Source: Candidatus Magasanikiibacteriota bacterium (lineage in GTDB: Bacteria > Patescibacteriota > Patescibacteriia > Magasanikbacterales > UBA922). From it: 22,977 nucleotides of DNA. The notes under the pieces are model-generated. The model did not search any database. It was not told where the DNA came from and worked only from the letters and a program-made list of their open reading frames with translations. Made by a program: the position numbers and the translations under genes. Shown here piece after piece: positions 21,062 through 22,977 of the stretch (its first letter is position 1; every line of letters starts with the position of its first letter). The stretch spans positions 1 to 22,977 of the forward strand of contig JAHFIE010000008.1 of assembly GCA_023246565.1 (NCBI GenBank), given 5' to 3'.

Positions 21062-22489
21062 ATGTCCCTCTTCAAAAAAATCGCCATAAACTCTGCAGTG
21101 CAAATTGGTGGAAAAATTATTTCCACACTTTTGGGTTTGGTGGCGATTGGTATTTTGACACGTTATTTGGGCGCGGAACGTTTTGGTTGGTACACTACGG
21201 CAATTACATTCCTCCAATTTGCGGGAATTTTAATTGATTTTGGTCTCATTCCGGTGACAGCACAACTTTTGGGCAGTGGACAGTATGATTCTAAAAAATT
21301 ATTGCAAAATTTACTGGGCTTCCGATTTCTTACCGCAATTATTTTTTTCGGACTCACGCCGCTCATTGCCTTTTTATTTCCTTATCCAATGGAAATTAAA
21401 ATCGCCATCGCGCTTTTGTCAATTTCATTTTTGGCAATTGCCATGAACCAAATTTTTACTGGCTATTACCAGCAAGCACTTGCCATGCATATTTCCGTGA
21501 CCGGTGAATTGGTGGGACGGGTTTTACTGGTTGCAGGACTCTTGGTGGGACAGTATTATCGTGTTGATTTTCTCTGGTTAATGGTCGCCATTAGCATTTC
21601 AAGCATTGCTTACACTGCCACACTTTGGCTCGCGGCCACACAACGAACACGGCCTACGTTCGCATTTGATATGGCCATATGGAAAATAATTGCTCATACG
21701 TCGTGGCCTATTGCCATTTCCATTATTTTTAATGTGGTGTATTTAAAAGGTGACACTATTTTACTCTCACTGGTTCGCTCTCAAACAGAGGTCGGTTTGT
21801 ATGGCGCGGCGTACCGAGTCATTGATATTTTGGCACAAACTGCCATGCTCATTATGGGAATTTTGTTGCCACTTTTGGCTGCAAGCTGGGCGCAAAAAAA
21901 ATCTACTGAATTTAGTGAACGTTACCAACACAGTTTTGACGCGATGATGCTCATCGCAGTCCCCATAACTCTGGGAACCTTTGTCCTAGCTGACAAAATC
22001 ATGTTGACCGTAGCCGGGTCTGAATTTGCAGCTGCAGGACTTATGTTGCGATTGCTTTCGCTTGCGGTATTTGGTGTGTACTTAGGTGCAATTTTTGGCC
22101 ATACCGCGGTCGCGATTGGCCAACAAAAAGCCACGATGTGGATTTATATTTCAAACGCAATTATTACGTTTGTTGGCTATTGGTATGCGATTCCCCGTTA
22201 TGGATGGCTGGGAGGCGCTATTTTTTCAATTTTTTCAGAACTCTACGCCGGGATTCTTCTTGCTTGGGTTGTGAGTCGGCACATACCAACACCACTCTCG
22301 CTCGTGCGGTTTGGTAAAATTATGGTGTGTGGTGCAGTTATGAGCGCGATTGTTTTTACTAGTAATCAACTCCCTATTTTCTTTCCAATTGTATTGGGAT
22401 CCGCAACATACATAGTCAGTATACTACTATTGCGTGTGTATTCTTGGAAAATTTTCATTGAACCTTCTAATGAGACAACTAAAATATAA
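21062..22489 (+). CDS. Oligosaccharide/lipid-linked sugar flippase (MATE/Wzx-like)
   Basis: A 475-residue integral membrane protein. The ATG at 21062 is preferred: AGAGG precedes it by about five bases and MSLFKKIAINSAVQIGGKII is a typical start; an in-frame TTG at 21011 would add 17 unlikely residues. About 12-14 hydrophobic helices run through the chain, and the opening GLVAIGILTRYLGAERFGWY is the characteristic first-helix motif of polysaccharide-synthesis flippases (Wzx/RfbX, MATE-like fold), with VRSQTEVGLYGAAYRVIDIL in the middle repeat also typical. Such proteins move lipid-linked sugar units across the cytoplasmic membrane for capsule, O-antigen-like or glycoprotein assembly. No glycosyltransferase is present in the window, so the substrate is unknown. 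Transcribed divergently from the arsR-type gene and overlapping the convergent toxin gene by 11 bases. Confidence 0.9.
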   Translation: MSLFKKIAINSAVQIGGKIISTLLGLVAIGILTRYLGAERFGWYTTAITFLQFAGILIDFGLIPVTAQLLGSGQYDSKKLLQNLLGFRFLTAIIFFGLTPLIAFLFPYPMEIKIAIALLSISFLAIAMNQIFTGYYQQALAMHISVTGELVGRVLLVAGLLVGQYYRVDFLWLMVAISISSIAYTATLWLAATQRTRPTFAFDMAIWKIIAHTSWPIAISIIFNVVYLKGDTILLSLVRSQTEVGLYGAAYRVIDILAQTAMLIMGILLPLLAASWAQKKSTEFSERYQHSFDAMMLIAVPITLGTFVLADKIMLTVAGSEFAAAGLMLRLLSLAVFGVYLGAIFGHTAVAIGQQKATMWIYISNAIITFVGYWYAIPRYGWLGGAIFSIFSELYAGILLAWVVSRHIPTPLSLVRFGKIMVCGAVMSAIVFTSNQLPIFFPIVLGSATYIVSILLLRVYSWKIFIEPSNETTKI

Positions 22490-22826
22490 TATTATTGGCT
22501 CGCAACTCTGCATATACTTGACTGGAATGATAGAATAACTCTTCTTCAGAAATATCTTCGTAATCGCCTTTAAAAAATAGTGTAACCGGAATAATCAAAT
22601 TTCGGTGGTGAAAAAGTAACATAATAATTCTTAAACCACCACTTTTTCCTTTGTTAAGAGACCGACAAAATAAACGGGCTTTGTACAAATTATTCCCCAA
22701 AGGAACCGCCTGTGTAAGCGTAAAATTTTTTAGAAAAAAATATACGTCATTTTTTAATGAAATATATTTCTTTTGGTGACTCTTTAATTGCCGATTAAAG
22801 TGATCAACGAGATGATAATTAAACAT
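22479..22826 (-). CDS. RelE/HigB-type toxin
   Basis: A 115-residue protein with the pattern of RelE/ParE-superfamily mRNA-interferase toxins of the HigB2-like group: N-terminal helices with FNRQLKSHQKKYISLKNDVY, then PLGNNLYKARLFCRSLNKGK and SGGLRIIMLLFHHRNLIIPV, the classical P-L-G-x-x-L-Y-K-x-R-L ... G-K-S-G-G-x-R-I core, and the C-terminal TLFFKGDYEDISEEEL. These toxins cleave ribosome-bound mRNA and are neutralised by a co-transcribed antitoxin. The partial gene upstream (22851-22977) is the candidate partner, 24 bases away. The start ATG 22826 has an unusually long GGGGGG run close before it. Stop TAG overlaps the end of the flippase gene on the other strand by 11 bases. Confidence 0.75.
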   Translation of the reverse strand: MFNYHLVDHFNRQLKSHQKKYISLKNDVYFFLKNFTLTQAVPLGNNLYKARLFCRSLNKGKSGGLRIIMLLFHHRNLIIPVTLFFKGDYEDISEEELFYHSSQVYAELRANNIIF

Positions 22827-22850
22827 ACCCCCCTTACGTTATTTTAAATA

Positions 22851-22977
22851 TTAAATATCCTTCATTTGTTCTTCTAAAGACGGCCATTTACTCCAATCAA
22901 CATTTTTGAATTTCTCATCCACTATTTTTTCTATTTTTACTAGGGTTTCCTTTAATTTTCTCTTGGTTTCATTACGT
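22851..22977 (-). CDS. C-terminal end of a minus-strand gene, possibly the antitoxin (runs off the window)
   Basis: Only the last 42 codons are visible, ending TAA at 22853-22851. The visible chain (RNETKRKLKETLVKIEKIVD, then EKFKNVDWSKWPSLEEQMKD-I) is highly charged and helical. It lies 24 bases upstream of the RelE-type toxin on the same strand, the usual place for an antitoxin. No DNA-binding motif is visible in this part, so the assignment is positional only. Confidence 0.45.
   Translation of the reverse strand, partial: RNETKRKLKETLVKIEKIVDEKFKNVDWSKWPSLEEQMKDI

Overview
The window looks like a chromosomal piece of a reduced-genome bacterium of the Candidate Phyla Radiation (Patescibacteria, probably a Parcubacteria-type lineage). 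This is inferred from the AT-rich composition (roughly 40% GC by eye), short intergenic gaps, small secreted proteins without known families, mostly absent Shine-Dalgarno sequences, and the divergent but complete housekeeping proteins. TGA is used as a normal stop (at 5251), so the code is standard. No rRNA, tRNA or CRISPR array was seen.

Region by region: (1) 1-4.2 kb, minus strand: the start of rpoC and complete rpoB, read from a near-consensus promoter at 4136-4164 through a leader of about 190 nt. (2) 4.2-4.97 kb: an AT-rich stretch with a 26-bp perfect inverted repeat, then a GC-rich foreign segment bounded by 11-bp inverted repeats (4522-4838). The segment carries the first ~87 codons of a POT-type peptide transporter and sits between two intrinsic terminators. 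(3) 5.0-6.34 kb, minus strand: a two-gene envelope operon, including a secreted protein with two thrombospondin-type-1-like motifs. (4) 6.45-10.9 kb, plus strand: ftsK/spoIIIE, a RodZ-like membrane HTH protein, then a 140-bp palindromic element and recA. This resembles a contracted version of the Firmicutes ftsK-ymfM-pgsA-cinA-recA order. (5) 10.97-13.2 kb, minus strand: a small acidic protein and a secreted SpoIID/LytB-domain protein with two Ig-like domains, read from a strong, nearly leaderless promoter.

(6) 13.3-21.0 kb, minus strand: a run of genes that are almost all membrane or secreted proteins. At its head is a small ArsR-type repressor gene whose promoter is covered by a 46-bp palindrome (20939-20984). 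Downstream come a GerMN lipoprotein, a Cys-rich lipoprotein, small membrane proteins, a PsbP-like anchored protein, a YtxH-like protein, a PLDc_N-like membrane protein, a short anchored paralogue, an ice-binding-like (DUF3494) adhesin with a Thr-Pro stalk and peptidoglycan-binding domain, and an unknown secreted protein. A second compositionally odd segment (about 16.3-17.13 kb) with one lipoprotein gene interrupts this run. (7) 21.0-22.98 kb: an oligosaccharide flippase (plus) converging on a RelE/HigB-type toxin (minus), preceded by the end of another minus-strand gene that may be its antitoxin.

The best candidate for an undescribed system is the ArsR-headed surface-protein cluster. The clearest structural oddities are the two foreign inserts, whose genes have canonical Shine-Dalgarno starts that most host genes lack, and the three long inverted repeats at 4364-4435, 9625-9764 and 20939-20984.
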